From contig CALLKB010000004.1 in NCBI GenBank assembly GCA_938008575.1, forward strand, positions 1 to 5,138: DNA of 5,138 nt, written 5' to 3'. Every line of letters begins with the position of its first letter. Position 1 is the stretch's first letter. This DNA comes from an uncultured Cytophagaceae bacterium. Its GTDB lineage: Bacteria; Bacteroidota; Bacteroidia; Cytophagales; Spirosomataceae. Both the position numbers and the translations under genes were made by a program. Of this stretch, positions 1-4,895 are shown piece after piece. The notes below the pieces were generated by a model that saw only the letters and a list, made by a program, of their open reading frames with translations, was not told the origin of the DNA and did not search any database.

Positions 1-176
1 AACAATTTACAGGCTTAAAAGGCGTTCTAGTAGATATCAACGATACGATCAAAGGATTCAACGCAATCATTGATGGTGAATATGACCACTTGCCTGAGGC
101 GGCTTTCAACTTAGTTGGAACCATCGAAGATGCAGTCGTTAAAGGAGAGAAATTACTAGCAGAAGCTGCTAAATAA
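1..176 (+). CDS. atpD: ATP synthase F1 subunit beta, C-terminal end (partial)
   Basis: This is the last 57 codons of the catalytic beta subunit of the F1Fo ATP synthase; the 5' part lies outside the window. Reading from position 3, the fragment begins [10 protein letters not shown] and contains [22 protein letters not shown]. That is the conserved C-terminal helical domain of beta, which in this family carries the phrase 'DTI.GF..I..GE.D.LPE.AF'. It ends in LLAEAAK and a TAA stop at 174-176. The nucleotide-binding P-loop lies upstream and cannot be checked. The protein acts in the cytoplasmic F1 head, where beta makes ATP driven by the rotating gamma/epsilon stalk. The next gene, 8 nt downstream on the same strand, is the epsilon subunit, the usual atpD-atpC order. 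Identification is firm. Confidence 0.96.
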   Translation, partial: QFTGLKGVLVDINDTIKGFNAIIDGEYDHLPEAAFNLVGTIEDAVVKGEKLLAEAAK

Positions 177-184
177 GAAATACT

Positions 185-415
185 ATGTTTGTAGAAATTA
201 TTACACCCGATCGTAAAGTTTTCTCTGGAGAAGCCTCTGTGGTGACTTTACCTGGCGTGGATGGTTCTTTTCAGATTTTGAATGATCACGCGGCATTGGT
301 TAGTACCTTGGAAAAGGGAACATTATCTGCTGATAAAGAGGTCTTTCAAATTGAAGGAGGAGTCGTAGAAGTGTTAAACAATAAGGTGTTAATTCTTGCA
401 GAAGGCGTCAACTAA
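185..415 (+). CDS. atpC: ATP synthase F1 subunit epsilon, short form
   Basis: This 76-residue protein is the epsilon subunit of F1Fo ATP synthase, part of the central stalk that couples proton flow to rotation. The start MFVEIITPDRKVFSGEA and the segments VTLPGVDGSFQILNDHA and GGVVEVLNNKVLILAEG are the typical N-terminal beta-sandwich domain of ATP-synt_DE. The protein stops right after that sandwich. The C-terminal two-helix domain, which in the roughly 130-140 residue epsilon of E. coli or Bacillus can inhibit ATP hydrolysis, is absent. Short epsilons are common in Bacteroidota, so this is probably natural and not a truncation; the stop at 413-415 is followed at once by the next gene. The ATG at 185 lies 8 nt after the atpD stop without a clear Shine-Dalgarno sequence. 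The gene is almost certainly co-transcribed with atpD. Confidence 0.95.
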   Translation: MFVEIITPDRKVFSGEASVVTLPGVDGSFQILNDHAALVSTLEKGTLSADKEVFQIEGGVVEVLNNKVLILAEGVN

Positions 416-419
416 TTCT

Positions 420-956
420 ATGAAAAAGCTCGTTTTTTTATTGCTAAGCGTAATTTTGTTGAGCTCTTGCTCAGAAAAGACGCAATTGACCGGTTCTTTA
501 ATGACGTTGATTAAAGAAAACCAATTGCCCTTGGATAAGATTCAGTTTTACAATGACAATGCGTTGTTTTTAGAAAGAGAATTGAATGCTTCGGATGCCA
601 ACGTGAAATCCGGGAAGATTACGATTGTTAATGGTAAGTCGATTAACCGTGTTAGCTTGGAGCAAGAAACGCCAGGTGTTTTGGTGAAAGAGACCAAAGA
701 TCAGTTGTTAATTTCCTTTGAGGCAGGAGCTGGCGAAGAAAAAAGTTTACACTTTGCCCCTGTTTTGGGTGAGCGCGGCGAATATTATTACCAATTGGTT
801 GACGAGTCAGGAAGTCCTACTTTCTCTCGTTTAATGTATGATGGCAATAAATATTTGCTTTACAACAAAAAGAAAGTACGTTTATTGATTATGAAGTCAT
901 CCTTCTCAGGCTTAAAAGTAAGTAGCAAGCGGATGCGCGGTAATCGAATCAAATAA
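420..956 (+). CDS. Small lipoprotein of unknown function, downstream of atpC
   Basis: This is a 178-residue protein I do not recognise. It begins MKKLVFLLLSVILLSSC, a clear lipoprotein signal peptide: a positive start, a hydrophobic core and an LSSC lipobox with the acylated cysteine at residue 17. The mature protein should therefore be attached to a membrane, most likely the outer membrane. The rest is soluble-looking, mixed strand and loop, with no second membrane segment. It includes 'LPLDKIQFYND' near the front, and its C-terminus is very basic (KKKVRLL, SSKRMRGNRIK). An upstream in-frame ATG at 396 exists, but it would overlap atpC and put eight residues before the signal peptide, so 420 is the better start. 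The gene begins 4 nt after the atpC stop and is probably transcribed with atpDC. A terminator-like hairpin follows at 978-1008. Function is unknown. Confidence 0.8.
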   Translation: MKKLVFLLLSVILLSSCSEKTQLTGSLMTLIKENQLPLDKIQFYNDNALFLERELNASDANVKSGKITIVNGKSINRVSLEQETPGVLVKETKDQLLISFEAGAGEEKSLHFAPVLGERGEYYYQLVDESGSPTFSRLMYDGNKYLLYNKKKVRLLIMKSSFSGLKVSSKRMRGNRIK

Positions 957-973
957 TTAGTCTTTTATAGAAA

Positions 974-1005
974 TTTGAAAATAGGATGCTTGCATCCTAT
1001 TTTTT
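974..1005 (+). promoter_or_regulatory. Candidate promoter of the marR-ACAD operon
   Basis: TTTG at 974-977 is followed after 20 nt by TATTTTTT at 998-1005. This fits the Bacteroidota housekeeping promoter pattern (TTTG, about 19-20 nt, TAnnTTTG) with one mismatch, the last base of the -7 element. Transcription would start near 1012, ahead of the regulator start at 1050. The spacer between the two elements is almost exactly filled by the inverted repeat 978-1003, as expected if a repressor blocks RNA polymerase here. The area is rich in T, so a chance match is possible. Confidence 0.4.
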
Positions 1006-1008
1006 TTT
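978..1008 (+). terminator. Perfect hairpin with T-tract: terminator and possible operator 1
   Basis: The arms AAAATAGGATGC (978-989) and GCATCCTATTTT (992-1003) are perfect reverse complements separated by TT. As RNA, the tip is a G(CUUG)C tetraloop, a known stable fold. The 3' arm runs into nine T residues at 1000-1008, so it would work as a rho-independent terminator for the atpD-atpC-lipoprotein transcript. Outer bases AAATTTG (971-977) and CAAATTT (1013-1019) could extend the stem across a bulge. The core AGGATGC-TT-GCATCCT closely resembles the second palindrome at 1023-1042, so the same DNA may also bind the MarR protein. Confidence 0.7.
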
Positions 1009-1022
1009 GTTTCAAATTTACA

Positions 1023-1042
1023 AAGGTATGCCTGCATACCTT
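1023..1042. promoter_or_regulatory. Probable MarR operator 2 (20-bp perfect palindrome)
   Basis: AAGGTATGC-CT-GCATACCTT is a perfect inverted repeat with 9-bp arms, ending 7 nt before the MarR start codon at 1050. There is no T-tract after it, so it is not a terminator. Size and symmetry match the sites bound by MarR dimers, and MarR genes are commonly autoregulated from such sites. Its centre (1032.5) lies 42 bp, about four DNA turns, from the centre of the related repeat at 978-1003. Binding by the neighbouring regulator is inferred, not shown. Confidence 0.65.
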
Positions 1043-1049
1043 AAGCCCT

Positions 1050-1514
1050 ATGAAAGCAGAAAAAACCGTTGACTTCCAGATTAAATCCAGTTGGTATGCG
1101 ATTAGTCGCATGTACAATACCTATTCCGCACAATTTGATATGACGATGGCCATCGGTTATGTGTTGTTGCACATCGACAAAGAAGGCACTTCAGCTACCA
1201 AAATTGCGCCAGCTTTAGGTTTAGAATCGAGGAGTCTTACTCGTATGTTGAAAACGCTCGAGGATAAGAAATGGATTCGTCGGGAAGCGAATTTTGCGGA
1301 TAAACGAGTGGTTAAGATTTTCCTTACCGACTTAGGGAAGCAGAAGCGAGATCAGGCGCGGCAAGGGGTGTTGATTTTTAATGACTTGATTTATCAGCGT
1401 ATTGGGGAGGAAAAACTCCGAGATTTTTTTGAAGTTATCGGATCGATTAACAAAATATTAGACGAGGAGTCTGATACCATATTTGAATCAGTTTCAAACA
1501 AACTAAAGCAATAG
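1050..1514 (+). CDS. MarR-family transcriptional regulator
   Basis: This 154-residue protein is a winged helix-turn-helix regulator of the MarR family, normally a dimer that binds palindromic DNA and releases it when a small ligand binds. The N-terminal helices (WYAISRMYNTYSAQFDMTMAIGYVL split around residues 15-39) form part of the dimer and ligand region. TSATKIAPALGLESRSLTRM (47-66) is the DNA-reading helix pair, and REANFADKRVVKIFLTDLG (78-96) is the wing with the D-x-R signature (D84, R86). C-terminal helices complete the dimer. The reading frame is open back to 975, but that start would place both palindromes inside the gene and add a non-MarR stretch, so the ATG at 1050 is chosen. The acyl-CoA dehydrogenase starts 2 nt downstream, which suggests the regulator controls fatty-acid breakdown, perhaps with an acyl-CoA as ligand. 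That ligand is a guess. Confidence 0.92.
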   Translation: MKAEKTVDFQIKSSWYAISRMYNTYSAQFDMTMAIGYVLLHIDKEGTSATKIAPALGLESRSLTRMLKTLEDKKWIRREANFADKRVVKIFLTDLGKQKRDQARQGVLIFNDLIYQRIGEEKLRDFFEVIGSINKILDEESDTIFESVSNKLKQ

Positions 1515-1516
1515 CC

Positions 1517-3307
1517 ATGAGTAGTTCAAATGCATTTAAAGGTGGTGAGTTTTTGATTCGCCCATTGTTGCCTTCGGAAATATTTATTCCTGAAGATTTT
1601 ACGGAGGAGCAACGCATGATTAGTCAAACCTGTTTGGACTTTATCCGAACGGAGGTGAATCCCATTTTGGATGAGATTGATTCCGCGAAGGATGCAACTG
1701 TGATGGTTGGCCTTTTAGATAAGGCCGGAGAGTTAGGCTTGCTTGGGACATCTGTACCGGAGGAATTCGGTGGTTTTGGAATGGATTTCAATACGTCAAT
1801 GTTGGTGGCGGAGGCTTGTGGTGGGGGACATTCCTTTGCTGTGGCTTTGTCGGCACATACGGGCATCGGAACGTTGCCTATTGTCTATTATGGTACTGAG
1901 GCGCAGAAAAAGGCCTATTTGCCTAAGCTTGCTTCTGGGGAATGGAAGGCGGCTTATTGTTTAACAGAACCCGATTCGGGATCGGATGCAAATGCGGCTA
2001 AGACGAAAGCAAAATTGAATGAAGCTGGTACGCATTATGTCTTGAATGGACAGAAAATGTGGATTACGAATGGAGGCTTCGCGGATTTGTTCATCGTATT
2101 TGCCAAAATTGATGATGATAAAAACTTGACTGCTTTTCTTGTTGAGAAATCCTTTCCGGGAATTTCGATGAATGAAGAGGAGCATAAAATGGGAATTAAG
2201 GGAAGTTCTACCCGCCAAATTTTCTTTACAGACTGTGAAGTACCTGTCGAGAATTTATTATTTAAACGCGAGGGAGGATTTAAGATTGCCGTTAATATTC
2301 TGAATATAGGTCGGATTAAATTAGCTGCTGCTGTGATTGGTGGTTCCAAAGGGATTGTTGATTTAGCTGTGAATTATTCGAATGAGCGGAAGCAATTTGG
2401 CAAATCCATTCATTCGTTTGGAGCTATTCAAGCAAAGCTTGCCAATATGATCGTGCGGACCTTCGCATCGGAGTCGGCTTGTTACCGCGCCGGTCAAAAC
2501 ATTGATGAGTCCATCGCAAGTTTATTGGCATCTGGATTACCTGAAGCGGAAGCTAAATTAAAGGGGGTTGAGCAATTTGCGATTGAATGTGCCATTTTAA
2601 AGGTGCATGGATCAGAGGTGTTGGATTATGTGGCGGATGAAGGCGTGCAGATATATGGTGGCATGGGATTCTCTGCGGAGGCTCCGATGGAGCGTTCGTA
2701 TCGTGATTCTCGGATTAACCGCATATTTGAAGGTACGAATGAGATTAATCGTTTGTTGGCCGTAGGTACAGTATTAAAACGCGCCATGAAAGGGGAGATA
2801 GAGCTAATGTCTGCAGCGATGGCGGTAGGAAAGGAAATTTTGGGAGTTCCGGATTTCTCGACCGACGTGCCTGAAGGCGTGTTTGGAAAAGAATATAAGG
2901 TGATTGCTAATGTGAAGAAGGCAATTTTGATGACAGCGGGTGCGGCGATTCAGAAGTATACGACGGAGATTGAGCACCAACAAGAGATTTTGATGGGCTT
3001 AGCTGACATGATGATTGAAGTCTATGTGGCAGAATCTTCTTTGGTACGTGTGGATAAATTAATTCAGCGGGAAGGGGAAGAAAAACATCAAATTGCACGT
3101 GAGTGCGCTTTGGTATATTTGCATGAAGCTGTGGATAAAGTAGCCAATTCGGGAAAAGAAGTGATCATGGGTTTTGCCAAAGGAGATGAATTGAATGTCT
3201 TATTAATGGGTTTGAAACGTTTTACGAAGATAGAGCCCCAAAATTTAATCGAATCTCGTCGCATGATTGCTGAGGCAGCGATTAGAAAAAACGGGTATAT
3301 TTTTTAA
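1517..3307 (+). CDS. Acyl-CoA dehydrogenase, long form (VLCAD/ACAD9-like)
   Basis: This 596-residue flavoenzyme carries out the first step of beta-oxidation: it makes the trans-2 double bond in acyl-CoA and passes electrons via FAD to electron transfer flavoprotein. The N-terminal helical domain covers about 25-140. The first family signature CLTEPDSGSDANA is at 148-160, and the FAD-contacting MWITNGG at 181-187. RKQFGKSI starts at 291, and the second signature, beginning QIYGGMGF, at 378. The probable catalytic base is E405 in IFEGTNEI, as in VLCAD and MCAD. After about residue 425 comes an extra helical C-terminal region of some 170 residues, as in the long VLCAD/ACAD9 group and unlike 380-residue short-chain enzymes. 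This suggests long-chain substrates, but chain length cannot be read from sequence. All key motifs are intact. The start ATG lies 2 nt after the MarR stop, with no Shine-Dalgarno sequence. Genes for the hydratase/dehydrogenase and thiolase are not in this window. Confidence 0.95.
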   Translation: MSSSNAFKGGEFLIRPLLPSEIFIPEDFTEEQRMISQTCLDFIRTEVNPILDEIDSAKDATVMVGLLDKAGELGLLGTSVPEEFGGFGMDFNTSMLVAEACGGGHSFAVALSAHTGIGTLPIVYYGTEAQKKAYLPKLASGEWKAAYCLTEPDSGSDANAAKTKAKLNEAGTHYVLNGQKMWITNGGFADLFIVFAKIDDDKNLTAFLVEKSFPGISMNEEEHKMGIKGSSTRQIFFTDCEVPVENLLFKREGGFKIAVNILNIGRIKLAAAVIGGSKGIVDLAVNYSNERKQFGKSIHSFGAIQAKLANMIVRTFASESACYRAGQNIDESIASLLASGLPEAEAKLKGVEQFAIECAILKVHGSEVLDYVADEGVQIYGGMGFSAEAPMERSYRDSRINRIFEGTNEINRLLAVGTVLKRAMKGEIELMSAAMAVGKEILGVPDFSTDVPEGVFGKEYKVIANVKKAILMTAGAAIQKYTTEIEHQQEILMGLADMMIEVYVAESSLVRVDKLIQREGEEKHQIARECALVYLHEAVDKVANSGKEVIMGFAKGDELNVLLMGLKRFTKIEPQNLIESRRMIAEAAIRKNGYIF

Positions 3308-3334
3308 ATTTTTCGTTATTCAGGACAAAATATC

Positions 3335-3355
3335 TATTTTTGATTTTTACTTTTG
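3335..3355 (+). promoter_or_regulatory. Two candidate -7 promoter elements before the OmpA-like gene
   Basis: The 88-nt gap after the acyl-CoA dehydrogenase holds two exact matches to the Bacteroidota -7 motif TAnnTTTG: TATTTTTG at 3335-3342 and TACTTTTG at 3348-3355. Neither has a good TTG -33 element at the right distance; TTTC near 3311-3314 is the best partner for the first. Starts would fall near 3349 or 3362, giving a leader of about 35-45 nt before the ATG at 3396. I see no terminator hairpin between the two genes, so some read-through from the upstream operon is also possible. Confidence 0.5.
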
Positions 3356-3395
3356 TTAAAATACTTATTAACCATATTCCTTTAATTATACGTTT

Positions 3396-4298
3396 ATGAA
3401 AAAATTAATTTGGGTACTGGCGATGTTGCCATTTTTGTTTACCTCTTGTGCAAGCAAGAAAAAGATGACAGAATTGCAGTCGCGTTTAACGGAATTGCAA
3501 GCAAGTAGTGATCAAGCTGTTGCGCGTGCAAAATCTGATTTAGCAGATTGTCAATCATTAACAGCGAGTTTGCAAGGAGAAGTAAAGAAGCGTGATGCGG
3601 ATTTAGAAGCTAAAAATGGTCAATTGAAATCTTTGCAAGAGCAATTGGATTACATGAAGAAAACGAATACTAACTTGTTAGATCGTTTATCTGACCTATC
3701 TGTGATTAATAAATCAGGTGCTGAAAGTATTCGTAAATCATTGGATGCTTTGAATGAGCAAGGTAAATACATCAAAGATTTGAACTCATCGATTCAAAAG
3801 AAAGATTCAGTTAATTTATCATTGGTGATGAATTTGAAGCGTTCTTTGGCTGATGTAAACGATGAAGATGTTTCTATTGAAGTGAAGAAAGGGGTCGTTT
3901 ATATCTCAATCTCTGATAAATTGATGTTTGCCTCTGGTTCTGCACGTGTTAACACGAAAGCTGAAGCCGTGTTAGCGAAAGTTGCGAAAGTGGTTAATGA
4001 TCACAAAGGTTTAGATATTTTGGTTGAAGGTCATACTGATGCTGTGCCAATTTCAACTCCTGAATTCAAAGATAACTGGGATCTAAGTGCAATGCGTGCT
4101 ACATCTGTAGTTCGTTTGTTACAAACTAAATTTGGCGTAGATCCAGAGCGTATGACAGCAGGTGGTCGTGGTGAATTTGAGCCACAATCTGGCAACAATA
4201 GCCGTGCAGGTCGTAAGCAAAACCGTCGTACGGAAATTATTGTAACTCCTAAATTGGATCAATTCTTTGATTTGTTAGCTGCTCCAGCTGGTAAATAA
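3396..4298 (+). CDS. OmpA-family peptidoglycan-binding lipoprotein with coiled coil
   Basis: This 300-residue envelope protein has three parts. Residues 1-18 are a lipoprotein signal (MKKLIWVLAMLPFLFTSC, acylated Cys18). Residues about 20-150 are charged and helix-rich with heptad-like leucines (MTELQSRLTELQ, LKSLQEQLDYMKK), predicting a coiled coil. Residues about 160-285 are an OmpA C-terminal domain. The two residues known to hold diaminopimelate of peptidoglycan in this family are present: D215 in VEGHTDAVP and R234 in NWDLSAMRA; NRRTEIIV follows at 276-283. A lipid anchor at one end and a peptidoglycan grip at the other imply a tether between outer membrane and cell wall, similar in logic to Pal but with a long spacer. 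No beta-barrel is present. Arginine is mostly CGT and glycine mostly GGT, which suggests strong expression. The gene has its own candidate promoter and a strong terminator, so it may be a single-gene unit. Confidence 0.93.
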   Translation: MKKLIWVLAMLPFLFTSCASKKKMTELQSRLTELQASSDQAVARAKSDLADCQSLTASLQGEVKKRDADLEAKNGQLKSLQEQLDYMKKTNTNLLDRLSDLSVINKSGAESIRKSLDALNEQGKYIKDLNSSIQKKDSVNLSLVMNLKRSLADVNDEDVSIEVKKGVVYISISDKLMFASGSARVNTKAEAVLAKVAKVVNDHKGLDILVEGHTDAVPISTPEFKDNWDLSAMRATSVVRLLQTKFGVDPERMTAGGRGEFEPQSGNNSRAGRKQNRRTEIIVTPKLDQFFDLLAAPAGK

Positions 4299-4319
4299 GA
4301 ACTTGATTTGAACATCATG

Positions 4320-4351
4320 AAAAAGGGCTTCCAATTTTGGAAGCCCTTTTT
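4320..4351. terminator. Bidirectional terminator between convergent genes
   Basis: AAAAAGGGCTTCCAA (4320-4334) and TTGGAAGCCCTTTTT (4337-4351) are perfect 15-base complements around a TT tip. T residues follow the GC-rich core on both strands, seven of them on the plus strand (4347-4353). The hairpin lies 22 nt after the OmpA-like stop and directly abuts the stop codon of the minus-strand LytTR gene, so one structure can end both transcripts. Confidence 0.9.
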
Positions 4352-4669
4352 TTATAATGATTTTTTTATCTGTTCTCGTTTTCGTCTTGAAACGGGGAGG
4401 ATTGTTCCGTTGGATAATTGAAGCGTATTATCAGGACTTAGCGTTTGGCTGGCCAATTGGTCTTGATTAATTAAGTAAGACTTATGAATGCGTAAAAATG
4501 GATGAAGTCTCAACTGTGATTCAAATTTCTTGAGCGTCTTGGCCATCGTAATGGGGCCTGCAGTTTTAGTGTATATAATACTGTAATTGCTTTTTCCTTC
4601 GATGTAGATGACATCTGAGATTAAACATGTTTGTAATTCGGGTAGTTTTAGGGTTGTTTTCATGCGCAT
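4352..4669 (-). CDS. Stand-alone LytTR DNA-binding domain protein
   Basis: This 105-residue protein consists almost wholly of a LytTR DNA-binding domain, the output domain of AlgR/AgrA/LytR-type response regulators. Recognisable pieces are ISDVIYIEGKSNYSIIYT (17-34), a TLKKFESQL helix (45-53), the hallmark FLRIHKSYLIN (58-68), and the closing strand/helix with NGTILPVSRRKREQ (87-100). There is no receiver domain and no membrane segment. An in-frame TAA on the minus strand at 4675-4673, two codons before the ATG, rules out a longer N-terminus here. A second ATG at 4663 is an alternative start, giving 103 residues. Such single-domain LytTR proteins occur in Bacteroidota, and their input signal is usually unknown. 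The gene is convergent with the OmpA-like gene and has its own promoter element, so its target is not implied by its neighbours. Confidence 0.9.
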   Translation of the reverse strand: MRMKTTLKLPELQTCLISDVIYIEGKSNYSIIYTKTAGPITMAKTLKKFESQLRLHPFLRIHKSYLINQDQLASQTLSPDNTLQLSNGTILPVSRRKREQIKKSL

Positions 4670-4695
4670 TGATTAATCAAATCCATGCAAACCTA
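4669..4695 (-). promoter_or_regulatory. Promoter -7 element and 12-bp palindrome at the LytTR gene start
   Basis: On the minus strand TAGGTTTG (4695-4688) is an exact TAnnTTTG match, placing the transcription start near 4681. There is no convincing TTG at the -33 distance. Directly downstream, TTGATTAATCAA (4669-4680) is a perfect palindrome that touches the ATG, so the mRNA leader would be only about 12 nt. The palindrome could be an operator, but a 12-bp palindrome is expected about once by chance in a window of this size. Confidence 0.4.
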
Positions 4696-4802
4696 AGAAA
4701 ATGAAATTCGCTCGTAAAGAAAGATTTATTTAGTGGTCGTTTTTTTATGACCTTGTGCTAGATTAACGCAGGGGACGTTTTTTGTTAGCGGACTTTAAAA
4801 AC

Positions 4803-4832
4803 AAAAAGACAAGCCTTTCGACTTGTCTTTTT
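4803..4832 (-). terminator. Rho-independent terminator after the GIY-YIG/tRNA-like unit
   Basis: AAAAAGACAAG (4803-4813) and CTTGTCTTTTT (4822-4832) form an 11-bp stem with an 8-base loop. Read on the minus strand, the stem ends in five T, then G and five more T, so it fits a terminator for the leftward GIY-YIG transcript and its tRNA-like tail. On the plus strand it is also followed by T residues, but no plus-strand gene ends here. Confidence 0.8.
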
Positions 4833-4837
4833 TCTAG

Positions 4838-4893
4838 TAGCGGGGGCCAGACTCGAACTGACGTCCGTCGGCCGACGGATGTGAGCCCAACGA
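4838..4893 (-). pseudogene. 3' half of an initiator tRNA-Met-like sequence (degenerate)
   Basis: On the minus strand this stretch begins TCGTTGGGCTCA, like the D-arm end, anticodon stem and first loop bases of bacterial initiator tRNA-Met (TCGTCGGGCTCATAA in E. coli). It ends with a well-formed T-arm, GTCAG-TTCGAGT-CTGGC (4862-4846, five pairs including one G-U), an acceptor strand CCCCGCT and a discriminator A at 4838. CTA follows in place of CCA. The anticodon 3' stem and variable loop are replaced by a 16-bp palindrome (4864-4879). No 5' acceptor or D-arm exists: upstream is the end of the GIY-YIG gene, with its stop codon only 2 nt away. It cannot be a working tRNA. It may be the scar of insertion into a tRNA gene, or a captured tRNA end kept as part of a small mobile unit. 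The resemblance to initiator tRNA is by eye. Confidence 0.55.
4864..4879. repeat. 16-bp perfect GC-rich palindrome inside the tRNA-like sequence
   Basis: TCCGTCGGCCGACGGA reads the same on both strands with no spacer. It sits between the anticodon-loop-like CTCACA and the T-arm, exactly where the tRNA similarity is lost. It is much more GC-rich than its surroundings. It could form a short hairpin in RNA or be a recognition site for a dimeric protein. Its role is unknown. Confidence 0.75.
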
Positions 4894-4895
4894 TC

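Noticed and set aside
396..419. Upstream ATG for the lipoprotein gene, overlapping the end of atpC
   Set aside because: It adds eight residues before a textbook lipoprotein signal; the ATG at 420 gives the normal MKK start directly after atpC.
975..1049. Longer N-terminus for the MarR protein
   Set aside because: The extra 25 residues are translated from the two palindromes and the T-tract and do not resemble the start of a MarR protein.
1624..2349. Several open frames inside the acyl-CoA dehydrogenase (1624-1866 -, 1743-1964 +, 1961-2218 -, 2035-2349 -)
   Set aside because: They lie entirely within a gene with intact family motifs, show no recognisable domains, and have low-complexity or implausible composition; they are shadows of the real frame.
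2907..3098. Minus-strand open frame of 63 codons in the 3' part of the acyl-CoA dehydrogenase
   Set aside because: It has no family resemblance and is opposite a well-supported coding region.
4669..4680. The palindrome as a firm operator
   Set aside because: Perfect 12-bp palindromes are expected about once by chance in roughly 5 kb, so it is kept only as a weak candidate.
4696..4802. A hidden small gene or RNA between the LytTR gene and the terminator at 4803
   Set aside because: About 100 bases with no plausible reading frame with a family match; GGTC/GACC around a T-run near 4735-4752 gives only a 4-bp stem.
4838..4893. A functional tRNA gene
   Set aside because: Only the T-arm and 3' acceptor strand are intact; there is no 5' acceptor strand or D-arm and the anticodon stem is broken by a palindrome.
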